From Anaerolineae bacterium (GTDB lineage Bacteria; Chloroflexota; Anaerolineae; B4-G1; DUEL01), in NCBI GenBank assembly GCA_016926575.1, contig JAFGOJ010000510.1:1-16536 (forward strand): a DNA stretch of 16,536 nt, written 5' to 3'. Positions within the stretch are counted from its first letter, which is position 1. Each line of letters starts with the position of its first letter. The translations under genes and the position numbers were made by a program. Shown here in pieces: positions 1-6,799 of this stretch. The notes beneath the pieces are model-generated. The model saw only the letters and a program-made list of their open reading frames with translations, searched no databases and was not told the DNA's origin.

Positions 1-32
1 GCCGCCCGCAAAACCCCCACCCCCCACTTTTT
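1..32. repeat. Right half of a dispersed hairpin repeat, cut by the window edge
   Basis: Bases 1-18 are identical to bases 1814-1831, the right arm of the large perfect hairpin downstream of mrp. After base 18 the two copies diverge, and this one runs into a C-rich stretch and five T residues at 28-32. Only one arm is visible because the left arm would lie before the window. It may be the terminator or intergenic repeat of the preceding gene. Confidence 0.55.
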
Positions 33-131
33 GAGAAGATACACAAAATCAGTTTACCAATGAATACGGTTGGCGTCAAATCAGGGAACCCATGGGGTGC
101 GTTTGTGGTTGGGGACGACGGTAAAAACCAG

Positions 132-155
132 CCACGAATTAACGCGAATTCATGG
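132..155. promoter_or_regulatory. Imperfect dyad upstream of the padR promoter, possible operator
   Basis: The sequence CCACGAATT, then six bases, then AATTCATGG forms an inverted repeat with eight of nine arm positions paired. It ends 7 bases before the -35 hexamer. PadR proteins are dimers that usually autoregulate by binding dyads at their own promoter, so this is a candidate operator. It could equally be part of a common GAATT-rich intergenic repeat. A second, weaker dyad (AGT..AT and AT..ACT, 169-190) overlaps the spacer and the -10 box. Confidence 0.35.
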
Positions 156-161
156 CGTCTA

Positions 162-190
162 TTGACAAAGTGCATATAGCGTGATATACT
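162..190 (+). promoter_or_regulatory. Sigma-70 type promoter for padR-mrp
   Basis: TTGACA at 162-167 is a perfect -35 hexamer. TATACT at 185-190 differs from the -10 consensus by one base. The spacer is exactly 17 bases, and the surrounding DNA is AT-rich compared with the rest of the window. It sits 28 bases upstream of the padR start codon, leaving a leader of roughly 20 bases with a strong ribosome binding site (GAGGAGGG, 207-214). Confidence 0.8.
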
Positions 191-218
191 GACTCAGCCA
201 TACCATGAGGAGGGAGAT

Positions 219-647
219 ATGCAAGGAAGGGGTGGTGGCGGCGGGCATCGGTGGCGGCAGCAGGGGTGCTCGCGCCGCGCGGTGCGCATCCTCGAGCCGG
301 TGCTGTTGCTGCTCTTGCACCACGGCCCGGCGCACGGGTATACGCTGCTGGAGGAATTGGAACCGTTTGGGCTAGACGAAATCAACCCCAGCGTCGTCTA
401 CCGCGCCCTGCGGGACATGGAGGAACGTGGCTGGGTATCGTCGGCGTGGAACGACGAGCAGAGCCAGGGGCCGCCGCGCCGGGTGTATCAACTCGCTGCT
501 TTGGGCGACGAGGTCCTTTCGTGGTGGGTCGGAGATTTGCAGGAAACGCAAGGGATGATCCGCCACATTGTCAAGACCTACCAAGACCATATGGAAGGCC
601 ACGGTGAGCAAGATCACCACGAACACACTTTAGGAGAGAGAAAGTAA
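219..647 (+). CDS. PadR-family transcriptional regulator
   Basis: This 142-aa protein has one winged-helix domain at about residues 24-104 with the typical PadR elements: a hydrophobic first helix, the HGPAHGYTLLEEL segment (35-47), the recognition-helix region around NPSVVYRALRDMEERGW (57-72) and a wing ending near RRVYQL. Family members are dimeric repressors, often controlling themselves and an adjacent gene. The N-terminus is glycine-rich (GRGGGGGH). The C-terminal tail is rich in His, Asp and Glu (H124, H128, H133, H134, H136), which could bind metal; that is inference. The ATG follows GAGGAGGG by 4 bases. The stop is 3 bases before mrp, so the two genes are almost certainly cotranscribed. 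The C-terminal dimerisation helices are shorter than in larger PadR subfamilies. The effector cannot be told from sequence. Confidence 0.9.
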   Translation: MQGRGGGGGHRWRQQGCSRRAVRILEPVLLLLLHHGPAHGYTLLEELEPFGLDEINPSVVYRALRDMEERGWVSSAWNDEQSQGPPRRVYQLAALGDEVLSWWVGDLQETQGMIRHIVKTYQDHMEGHGEQDHHEHTLGERK

Positions 648-650
648 AAG

Positions 651-1730
651 ATGATCGATCAGGCATACGTTTTGGAAGCGTTGAAGGCGGTGCAGGACCC
701 CGAACTGGGCAAGAGCATCGTTGATTTGGGGATGGTGCACGACGTGGCGGTCGAAGGCGGGGTGGTGCGCTTCACGCTGGCCCTGACCACGTTGGCGTGC
801 CCTTTGCGCGAGCGCATGATGGACGACGCGCGCCAGGTGCTCCTGGGGCACGCCGGCATCGAGGACGTGCAGATCACGCTGCGCGAGATGACGCCGCAGG
901 AGAAAGAGCGCATCTGGCCCAAGCAGCAGGCCCAGGCGCAGCCGGGCGGCACAGCGGCACACCTGAATCAGGTCGACCGGGTGATTGCAGTGATGAGCGG
1001 CAAGGGCGGCGTCGGCAAGTCGTCGGTGGCGGCGATGTTGGCTACGTCGTTGCAGCGGCAGGGCAAGCAGGTGGGTGTGCTGGACGCCGACATCACCGGC
1101 CCCAGCATCCCCAAGATGTTCGGCCTGCACGGTGCTCCGCCGATGGGGCCGGTGGGGATTCTCCCGGCAGAGACGGAGACCGGCATCCGGGTTATGTCGA
1201 TCAACCTGCTGCTGCCCAGTGAAGACGAAGCCGTGATCTGGCGCGGGCCGCTCATCAGCGGCGCGATCCGCCAGTTCTGGGGCGACGTGCTGTGGGGCAA
1301 GCTGGACGCCCTGGTGGTCGATCTGCCGCCGGGAACGTCCGACGCCTCGCTGACGGTGATGCAGTCGATCCCGCTGAACGGCATCCTGCTGGTGACGTCA
1401 CCGCAGGACCTGGCGGGGATGGTGGTGCGCAAGGCGGCGCGCATGGCGGGCCATCTCAACGTGCCCATCGTGGGGCTGGTGGAGAATATGAGCGCCGTCA
1501 TCTGCCCCAAGTGCGGCGAGCGCATCGAGGTGTTCGGGCCCAGCCAGGCGGCCGGCGTGGCGATGCAGTTGGGAGCGCCGCTGTTGGCGCAGATCCCGCT
1601 CGATCCTGAGCTGGCCCTGCGTTGCGACGCCGGGGAAGTGGAGCAGTACCGCAGCGTTCTCTTCGACACGTTGGCTGCAGACGTGGCACGCCGGCTCCCG
1701 GCGCAGCGCTCCGTGCCGATTTTTACGTAG
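651..1730 (+). CDS. mrp: Mrp/ApbC (NBP35-like) iron-sulfur cluster carrier P-loop ATPase
   Basis: This 359-aa cytoplasmic protein has an N-terminal MIP18/DUF59 domain (about residues 4-80, with DPELG..IVDLGMV at 17-29 and Cys50 in the ACPL motif). It is followed by a MinD/Mrp-type P-loop ATPase: deviant Walker A SGKGGVGKSS (116-125, Lys118 and Lys123), LDADITGPS (144-152), switch II VVDLPPGTSDA (222-232) and ENMS (278-281). CPKC (Cys285, Cys288) is the conserved CxxC that binds a bridging Fe-S cluster at the dimer interface in characterised homologues. The family binds and transfers Fe-S clusters to apoproteins. The protein is full length with all key residues intact. AGGAGAG at 632-638 is a somewhat distant ribosome binding site, so coupling to padR translation is plausible. 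The pairing suggests PadR control of cluster-carrier supply. Confidence 0.95.
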   Translation: MIDQAYVLEALKAVQDPELGKSIVDLGMVHDVAVEGGVVRFTLALTTLACPLRERMMDDARQVLLGHAGIEDVQITLREMTPQEKERIWPKQQAQAQPGGTAAHLNQVDRVIAVMSGKGGVGKSSVAAMLATSLQRQGKQVGVLDADITGPSIPKMFGLHGAPPMGPVGILPAETETGIRVMSINLLLPSEDEAVIWRGPLISGAIRQFWGDVLWGKLDALVVDLPPGTSDASLTVMQSIPLNGILLVTSPQDLAGMVVRKAARMAGHLNVPIVGLVENMSAVICPKCGERIEVFGPSQAAGVAMQLGAPLLAQIPLDPELALRCDAGEVEQYRSVLFDTLAADVARRLPAQRSVPIFT

Positions 1731-1739
1731 CTCAGCGGT

Positions 1740-1765
1740 AACTGCGAAGCGTACGCTTCGCAGTT
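1740..1765. terminator. Perfect 26-base palindrome after mrp, likely terminator or REP-like element
   Basis: AACTGCGAAGCGT followed directly by its exact reverse complement, starting 9 bases after the mrp stop. It folds as a stem of about 11 bp with a 4-base loop and is followed by GTCTTT rather than a full T tract. The start GGTAACTGC is shared with the hairpin at 1859-1890, so the two look like members of one repeat family. Confidence 0.6.
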
Positions 1766-1790
1766 GTCTTTCCCGCCGCGAAAAGGGGGA

Positions 1791-1833
1791 GCGGGGGTTT
1801 TGCGGGCGGCTTCGCCGCCCGCAAAACCCCCGC
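1791..1833. repeat. Large perfect hairpin (20-bp arms, 3-base TTC loop), convergent terminator and probable dispersed repeat
   Basis: The arm 1791-1810 is the exact reverse complement of 1814-1833. The flanks (AAGGGGGAG on the left, CTTCTCCCTT on the right) extend the pairing imperfectly to about 1783-1843. Read on the minus strand the stem is followed by CCCCCTTTT, which suits termination of the glycan operon. The right-arm sequence recurs at bases 1-18, so it is present at least twice in this window. Confidence 0.7.
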
Positions 1834-1858
1834 CTTCTCCCTTCGACGCGCCAGGCAG

Positions 1859-1890
1859 GTAACTGCCAGGCGCATAGCCTGAGCAGTTAC
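1859..1890. repeat. Interrupted hairpin at the end of the glycan operon
   Basis: GTAACTGC (1859-1866) pairs with GCAGTTAC (1883-1890). Inside it AGGC (1868-1871) pairs with GCCT (1877-1880) around a 5-base loop, with small bulges between the two helices. It lies 3 bases beyond the stop codon of the GT39 gene (stop 1893-1895). It shares GGTAACTGC with the palindrome at 1740. CTCAGCG occurs on the outer edge of both elements (1731 and 1892). Confidence 0.55.
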
Positions 1891-1892
1891 GC

Positions 1893-4634
1893 TCAGCGCT
1901 CGACAACGGTCAACGTGACCGGTAAGACCACTTGTAAGCCTCCGTCGGACGCCGGGACGCGTTCGACGGAGGTGGTGTTGTAGAGGCCGATCTCGATCCA
2001 TGCCGGGCCGGTGTAGGGCTCGCGGAAGGCCATGTCGTGGCGGTCGACGATGATTTCGCCCGGCACCCATCCCGGCGTGGGGCGGCTTCCCCCGGCCGGC
2101 GGCCCGTCGTGCTGGCCGACCAGGCGCCCGTCGGCGGCCAGGACGTGGGTGAAGACGGTGTAATCGGCCGCTGCCGCGCCGTCCAGCGCGCGCCAGTAGA
2201 GGGTGAGCGGCACCGGCTCGCCTGCCACGATCGTCGTCTGCTCCACGTCGTACCCCAACAGCTCGGCCACATCCCCAAACGTTACCTGGAGCGGGAAGGC
2301 CATCGGCGGCGGGTCGAACAGGCGCTCGCCTGCGGAGACGGCCACCTCGCCCACGGCTACGCGCTGTGCGCCGACGTACACGGTCACCGACGCGGGGCCG
2401 TCGGCTGCACCGGGCGGGACGACCAGCCGGCGGTGTTCGACCACCGTCTGCCCCGGCATCCATCGCTCGGTGGTGTAGGCCCCGCCGATGGCGCTGCTTT
2501 GGATGGTCACGGCTTCGCCGGCCTGCTCCAGTACCAGCGACGCGCTCAGCGGGGCCGATGCGCGCGCCTCGGCCCGCCAGACGAGGGTGACGAAGAGTGG
2601 CTGCCCCGGCGCGGTTGTGTCTCGGTCCAGCGCCGCCCCGTCGAGCAGCAGCCCACCCCCCAGCGGAACGGGGTCTGCCCACGCAGGCAGGTTGCCCGCC
2701 GTGCCGTAGGGGTCGCTGCTCAGCCCGATGGGCGCGCCCAGAGAGGCGCTGCCCAGGTCGAAGGACTGGCCGGAGGGGTTTCCGGCCGGGTCCAGTAGAT
2801 CGAACGGGTGCGCGCGGCCATCCTCGCCCACCCGGTAGACGCCCAGGCGCAGGTCGTAGGTCAGCGGCGGGGTGCCGGGCGGGAGCGGGAGGACGTGGTA
2901 GGTCGTCGTCGTGGTGCCGGGCAGCCAGCGGTCGGTGGGGAGTACGGCCGCATCCAGGATCCAGTCGTCGATGGCGGCCCAGGGCCAGCCGTCGTCCCCT
3001 TGCAGGCGCAGGCCCACCCGCAGGGGCGCGTCGGTGGGTTGGTCGAGCTGCCAGCGCAGGGCCAGCGTGACGGCGGTGTCGGCGGGCGCGCCCTGCTCCA
3101 CCCAGGCCCCGGTCAGATGCAGCGGCCCGAAGCGAGCGGAGGTGGGGTCAAGTTGGGGCGGCGTTACGGGGCCGTCCATCCGGTAGACGCGCAGGAACAG
3201 GCCTTTCGCCTCCACCCGCTCGATCAGGCTGCCGGCGGCTTCCAGGGCGAAGGGAAACAGCCCGCGCAGGTCGCGGGTGGCGCGGTAGTAGTCGACCAGG
3301 AAGACGTGTTCGGCGTTTGCCGTGAGGCCGGTCAGGTGGTGCCAACCGGCGGGCGTGTCGCCGGCCCACGACATATCGACCTGGGCCGGGCCGTCGTAGT
3401 AGTAGGGGACGGAGGGGTCTTCCGGGGGAACGATGAGCAGGTCTCCGGTTGCGTCGCGGGCGGCGACGGCGGCGGCGATGGCGCGCGTGTCGTCTTTGGC
3501 GAAGCGGGGCGTGTGGTACAGGATGAGACCGAGGACGAAGGGAGCGCCCAATGAGAGGGCCAATCCAATTGTAACGGCACGCTCAAGACGGGAGCGTCGC
3601 ACCAGCCGGTCTATCCCGTAGGCGACCAGCAGCAACAGCGCGGGGGTGAACGCAATCACGTAGCGTGGGTGAGAGAGCGGCCGTAGCCACCAGATAGCGA
3701 AGGCAGTGGCGAGAGGTACCAGCCATGCGCCCAGGAGAAGCGCCGCCGTCCAGCGTGTCTCCACGCGCACGAGCAGATACAGCAGCGCAGTTGCCAGCGC
3801 GACGGCGAAGAGGGCCACCATTCCCATTGCCAGTGGGTCGGAGACCAGGCCGGTCTGCCCGGTGAGGTGGAAAACCCAGACGAGGCGGGCAAAGTGTGCC
3901 AGGGTGACCGGGCCATCCATCCAGTTGCTCATTTCGAGCCGCGCGCCGAGGGCGTCGGCGCGGGCGAGGATCGCCGCCAGCCATGGTGCCAGCAGCAGAG
4001 CGACAAGTCCCTGCGCGACCAGCATGCGCTTCAAATCGGCCGTGCAGCGCCACAATCGCACCGCCAGGGCGACCAAGACGAAGGCAACGGCAAAGAGAGC
4101 GGTGTAGTGAAATCCCAAGGCCAGCGCCTCGACCAACGCCAGCCTCAGAAAATCGAGCCAACGTGGGGAAGAGGAGCGTGCGAGCCGGCAGGCAGCGTCC
4201 AACAGCGCAACGTAGACCAAAGGAAGCAACGCATAGACGCGGGCCTCCTGCGCGTAGGCCAGGTAGAGGGGGGAGAGCGCCGCCAGCACCGCGGCGATCG
4301 CGCCCACCCGACGGCCGAGCCAGCGTCGTCCGATGGCATAGAGCGCCGGGACGAGCAGCACGCTGAACCAGGCGGAGAAGAAGCGCACGGCGAAGGCGGA
4401 GTCGCCCGCCAGCGCCACCCACCCTTTCAACAAAAAGAAGTAGAGGGGCGGGTGGAGGTTGCCGGCGCGGTTGTCGACGATCTCCGCCAGGGTAGACGTT
4501 GCCAGGTGGATGCTGATGGCCTCGTCCCACCAGATCGGCTGCGCGTCGAGCGTGACGATGCGCAGGGCGAAGGCGAGCAGGCAGAGGGCGAGCACGAGAA
4601 GTAGCGTTCTTCGGGGCCGATCTGATGCTTTCAC
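1893..4634 (-). CDS. GT39-type (GT-C fold) membrane glycosyltransferase with three C-terminal beta-sandwich modules
   Basis: This 913-aa protein starts at a GTG (4634) that overlaps the wecE stop as GTGA, although the frame stays open to 4745; the first helix begins right after the GTG. The N-terminal half (about 1-480) carries around ten membrane helices with GT39/PMT hallmarks: WWDEAIS (35-41, Asp37-Glu38, the acidic pair expected in the first outer loop), HPPLYFFLLKGW (61-72), SPLYLAYAQEARVYAL (121-136) and HPRYVIAF (322-329). The family moves a sugar from a polyprenyl-phosphate donor to an acceptor outside the membrane. Residues about 500-913 form three beta modules. The last has LTLYWRA (810-816), the FTHVLAADGRL element (828-838), GWVPGEIIVD (855-864) and IEIGLY (880-885). 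No ribosome binding site is evident, so translation probably depends on wecE. Donor and acceptor are not predictable. Confidence 0.88.
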   Translation of the reverse strand: MKASDRPRRTLLLVLALCLLAFALRIVTLDAQPIWWDEAISIHLATSTLAEIVDNRAGNLHPPLYFFLLKGWVALAGDSAFAVRFFSAWFSVLLVPALYAIGRRWLGRRVGAIAAVLAALSPLYLAYAQEARVYALLPLVYVALLDAACRLARSSSPRWLDFLRLALVEALALGFHYTALFAVAFVLVALAVRLWRCTADLKRMLVAQGLVALLLAPWLAAILARADALGARLEMSNWMDGPVTLAHFARLVWVFHLTGQTGLVSDPLAMGMVALFAVALATALLYLLVRVETRWTAALLLGAWLVPLATAFAIWWLRPLSHPRYVIAFTPALLLLVAYGIDRLVRRSRLERAVTIGLALSLGAPFVLGLILYHTPRFAKDDTRAIAAAVAARDATGDLLIVPPEDPSVPYYYDGPAQVDMSWAGDTPAGWHHLTGLTANAEHVFLVDYYRATRDLRGLFPFALEAAGSLIERVEAKGLFLRVYRMDGPVTPPQLDPTSARFGPLHLTGAWVEQGAPADTAVTLALRWQLDQPTDAPLRVGLRLQGDDGWPWAAIDDWILDAAVLPTDRWLPGTTTTTYHVLPLPPGTPPLTYDLRLGVYRVGEDGRAHPFDLLDPAGNPSGQSFDLGSASLGAPIGLSSDPYGTAGNLPAWADPVPLGGGLLLDGAALDRDTTAPGQPLFVTLVWRAEARASAPLSASLVLEQAGEAVTIQSSAIGGAYTTERWMPGQTVVEHRRLVVPPGAADGPASVTVYVGAQRVAVGEVAVSAGERLFDPPPMAFPLQVTFGDVAELLGYDVEQTTIVAGEPVPLTLYWRALDGAAAADYTVFTHVLAADGRLVGQHDGPPAGGSRPTPGWVPGEIIVDRHDMAFREPYTGPAWIEIGLYNTTSVERVPASDGGLQVVLPVTLTVVER

Positions 4635-5773
4635 CGGAAAAACGCCCAAATCTGTTCGATGACGCGGGATTGGTCCGCCTTGGTGAGATCGTTGTAGAAT
4701 GGGAGGCGCACCAGCCGGTCGCTGAGGGACTGGGTGACGGGACAATCGGCCTCGGTATATCCAGCCCTCCGTCCCATCGACGAGGTATGCAGCGGCACGT
4801 AGTGGAAAACGGCCAGGATGGCGTGGGCCTTCAGGTGCTGGATCAGCCCATCCCGCTGCTCGACGGAGGGGAGCAGCATGTAGAACATGTGGTGTGTCTG
4901 TTCACAGTCCGGTGGCACGATGGGGAGGCGCACCTTGCCGGCCGTTTCCAATCCCGCCAGGTCCTGGGCGTACCGGCGGAAGATGTCCGCCCGGTTTTGC
5001 ATTACCCTCGCTCGGCACTCCAACTGGGCCAGCAGGTAGGCGGCCAGGATATCGGACAGAATGTAGCTCGACCCGACGTCGACCCAGGTGTACTTGTCGA
5101 CCTCACCGCGGAAAAAGCGACTGCGGTCGGTGCCCTTCTCGGAGATGATCTCGGCTCGCTCCACCAGGGCGGGGTCGTTGATCACCAGAGCGCCGCCCTC
5201 GCCACAGGTGAAGTTCTTCGTCTCGTGGAAGCTGATCGTCCCTAAGGCACCGAACGTGCCCAGGTATTGGCCGCGGAAGCGGCCAAAGAGCCCTTGGGCG
5301 GCGTCCTCAACCAACGGCAGGTTGTGGCGGGCGGCGATCTCGCCCAATACGTCCATCTGGCAGCCAACCCCGGCGTAGTGAACGGGGACGATGGCGCGTG
5401 TCTTCTCGGTGATCGCGGCCTCAACCAATCGCTCGTCCAGGTTGCACGTATCGGGGCGCACGTCGACGAAAACCGGGCGCGCGCCGCGCAGCACGAAGGC
5501 ATTGGCGGTCGAGACGAAGGTGAAGGAGGGCAGGATCACCTCGTCACCGGGCTGGATGCGCAAGAGCAGCGCCGACATCTCCAGTGCGTGGGTGCAGGAG
5601 GTGGTCAAGATCACCTTGGTTGCCCCGAGGGCCGCTTCCAGCAGGGCTTCGCACCGCTTGGTGAAGGGGCCGTTGCCCGAAGCATGGCCGTTCGCCAGCG
5701 CCTCGGCGATGTAGTTGAACTCGTTCCCCAACTGCGCGGGGCGATTGAAGGGGATTCTATATGAACGATCCAT
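4631..5773 (-). CDS. wecE: dTDP-4-amino-4,6-dideoxygalactose transaminase, WecE-like (DegT/DnrJ/EryC1 family)
   Basis: This 380-aa PLP-dependent sugar aminotransferase matches the pattern of enterobacterial WecE (about 376 aa) along its whole length. Shared segments as I recall them: IPFNRP at the N-terminus, FVSTANAFVLRGA (86-98), AITEKTRAIVPVHYAGV (120-136), VEDAAQG (155-161), SFHETKN (181-187), RFFRGEVDKYTW (219-230), HMFYMLL (295-301) and AVFHYVPLH (321-329). Lys186 should form the PLP Schiff base and Asp157 should contact the pyridine nitrogen. WecE converts dTDP-4-keto-6-deoxyglucose to dTDP-4-amino-4,6-dideoxygalactose using glutamate. GAGG (5781-5784) lies 7 bases upstream of the ATG. 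The gene follows a WecD-like GNAT gene by 3 bases, the same order as wecD-wecE in E. coli. RmlA and RmlB, which make the substrate, are not in the window. A related 4-aminosugar product is possible. Confidence 0.88.
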   Translation of the reverse strand: MDRSYRIPFNRPAQLGNEFNYIAEALANGHASGNGPFTKRCEALLEAALGATKVILTTSCTHALEMSALLLRIQPGDEVILPSFTFVSTANAFVLRGARPVFVDVRPDTCNLDERLVEAAITEKTRAIVPVHYAGVGCQMDVLGEIAARHNLPLVEDAAQGLFGRFRGQYLGTFGALGTISFHETKNFTCGEGGALVINDPALVERAEIISEKGTDRSRFFRGEVDKYTWVDVGSSYILSDILAAYLLAQLECRARVMQNRADIFRRYAQDLAGLETAGKVRLPIVPPDCEQTHHMFYMLLPSVEQRDGLIQHLKAHAILAVFHYVPLHTSSMGRRAGYTEADCPVTQSLSDRLVRLPFYNDLTKADQSRVIEQIWAFFR

Positions 5774-5776
5774 ATC

Positions 5777-6778
5777 TCAGCCTCGCAGCCACTTGTGGAA
5801 TGAATGGCGCGCGTCCCGGATCTGCCAATGGAGCTTCGTGTATCCCCGTTGGACGCCGTAGTTGTTGACGTGCGTTGGCCCTTCGATCAGCGCCGCCCGC
5901 CCATCAAGTTCGGCCATCCCGGCGTACGTCAGCGCGCTGAACAACCCCCGGCGATGAAAATCCGGGTGGACGAGGCCGATGCTGTAATGGCCGAGTCGAA
6001 GCCCCAATCGCTGTTCCAGAGGAGACGGTTCTTTCCAGATCGAGCAGCCGGCGATTCTGCCACCAGCCTCAGCCACCAGCACCACGTCGGCGTACCCTGC
6101 GAGAGACGACGTCATCCACGCCTGGTAGATCTGCGTAGCCAAGGAACGGGGGATGCGCTCATCCGAGTGGAATCGACCGAAGTGGTCGTCAAACACGACT
6201 TGGGCCAACACTTTCAACGCTTCGGCGTCTTCCGCCAAGGCCGGGCGGATCGAAAATGGATCGCTCAACGCAGGACGCGGCACGTCATTCAGGGGATCGC
6301 GCTCCGAATCGTAGACGTAGTCGAGCAGTGTGTCCATCAAAAGGAAGCCACGCTCCTCCAACGCGTGGATCGTCGCGACGTCATCGGCATATGCCCGGCC
6401 GAGCAGGCATTCGATCTGCCGATCCATCACCCACGCGATCAGGCGATCCAACAGCAGGCCGATCACCTGGCGGCGGGGGTATGCCGGATGCACGAAAACG
6501 TACTTCAGCACGCCCATCCGGCGATTGAGGATTCGCGAGTCCCACGGGAGATCGACGTAGACGGCGACACCGACGACGTCCCCGCCATCCTGCGCGACCA
6601 CGACGCGCCCTGCCGACGCGTAGTCGACGATTTCGGCATACCAGACAGGGTCGAGGGCACTGTCGGAGGCGGCTGGGATGCATCGATAGGGGTTCTGCCG
6701 GCTATTGGCGATCGGTAGACCCGCAAACTGAGCTGGATTGGCATGACTCGCTAGCTCCGAAATAGTTATCTCGTTCAT
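5777..6778 (-). CDS. WecD-like GNAT-family sugar N-acetyltransferase
   Basis: This 333-aa cytoplasmic protein has two GNAT-like halves. The first (about 45-150) keeps the fold pattern (VVAQDGGDVVGVAVY, then LKYVFVHPAYPRRQVIGLLLDRL at 91-113). The second (about 175-325) looks catalytic: FSIRPALAEDAEAL, VLVAEAGGRIAGCSI (233-247), SIGLVHPDFHRRGLFSAL (266-283, the acetyl-CoA pyrophosphate loop) and the NNYGVQRGY helix end (305-313). The stretch from GRFHSDERIP to the glycine-rich strand resembles E. coli WecD, which also has a degenerate first domain. Together with the wecE-like neighbour this suggests acetylation of dTDP-Fuc4N to dTDP-Fuc4NAc. It is longer than WecD (about 224 aa), so the assignment is by context and partial motif match. 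AAAGGA at 6784-6789 lies 5 bases before the ATG. Confidence 0.75.
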   Translation of the reverse strand: MNEITISELASHANPAQFAGLPIANSRQNPYRCIPAASDSALDPVWYAEIVDYASAGRVVVAQDGGDVVGVAVYVDLPWDSRILNRRMGVLKYVFVHPAYPRRQVIGLLLDRLIAWVMDRQIECLLGRAYADDVATIHALEERGFLLMDTLLDYVYDSERDPLNDVPRPALSDPFSIRPALAEDAEALKVLAQVVFDDHFGRFHSDERIPRSLATQIYQAWMTSSLAGYADVVLVAEAGGRIAGCSIWKEPSPLEQRLGLRLGHYSIGLVHPDFHRRGLFSALTYAGMAELDGRAALIEGPTHVNNYGVQRGYTKLHWQIRDARHSFHKWLRG

Positions 6779-6783
6779 ACGTT

Positions 6784-6789
6784 TCCTTT
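6784..6789 (-). promoter_or_regulatory. Ribosome binding site of the GNAT gene
   Basis: AAAGGA on the minus strand, 5 bases before the ATG at 6778-6776, fixes that start. Confidence 0.6.
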
Positions 6790-6799
6790 CGCACCGTCG

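Noticed and set aside
89..96. CCCATGGG palindrome in the padR leader
   Set aside because: An 8-base palindrome is expected by chance at this composition and it lies well upstream of the promoter.
968..1906. Long minus-strand open frame across mrp and the intergenic hairpins
   Set aside because: It is antisense to a clear Mrp protein, has no recognisable domain and runs through the hairpin repeats, so it is a composition artefact.
4635..4745. Upstream start for the GT39 gene
   Set aside because: The 37 additional residues are polar and proline-rich and overlap wecE coding sequence. The GTG at 4634 overlaps the stop, a junction type used twice more in this operon.
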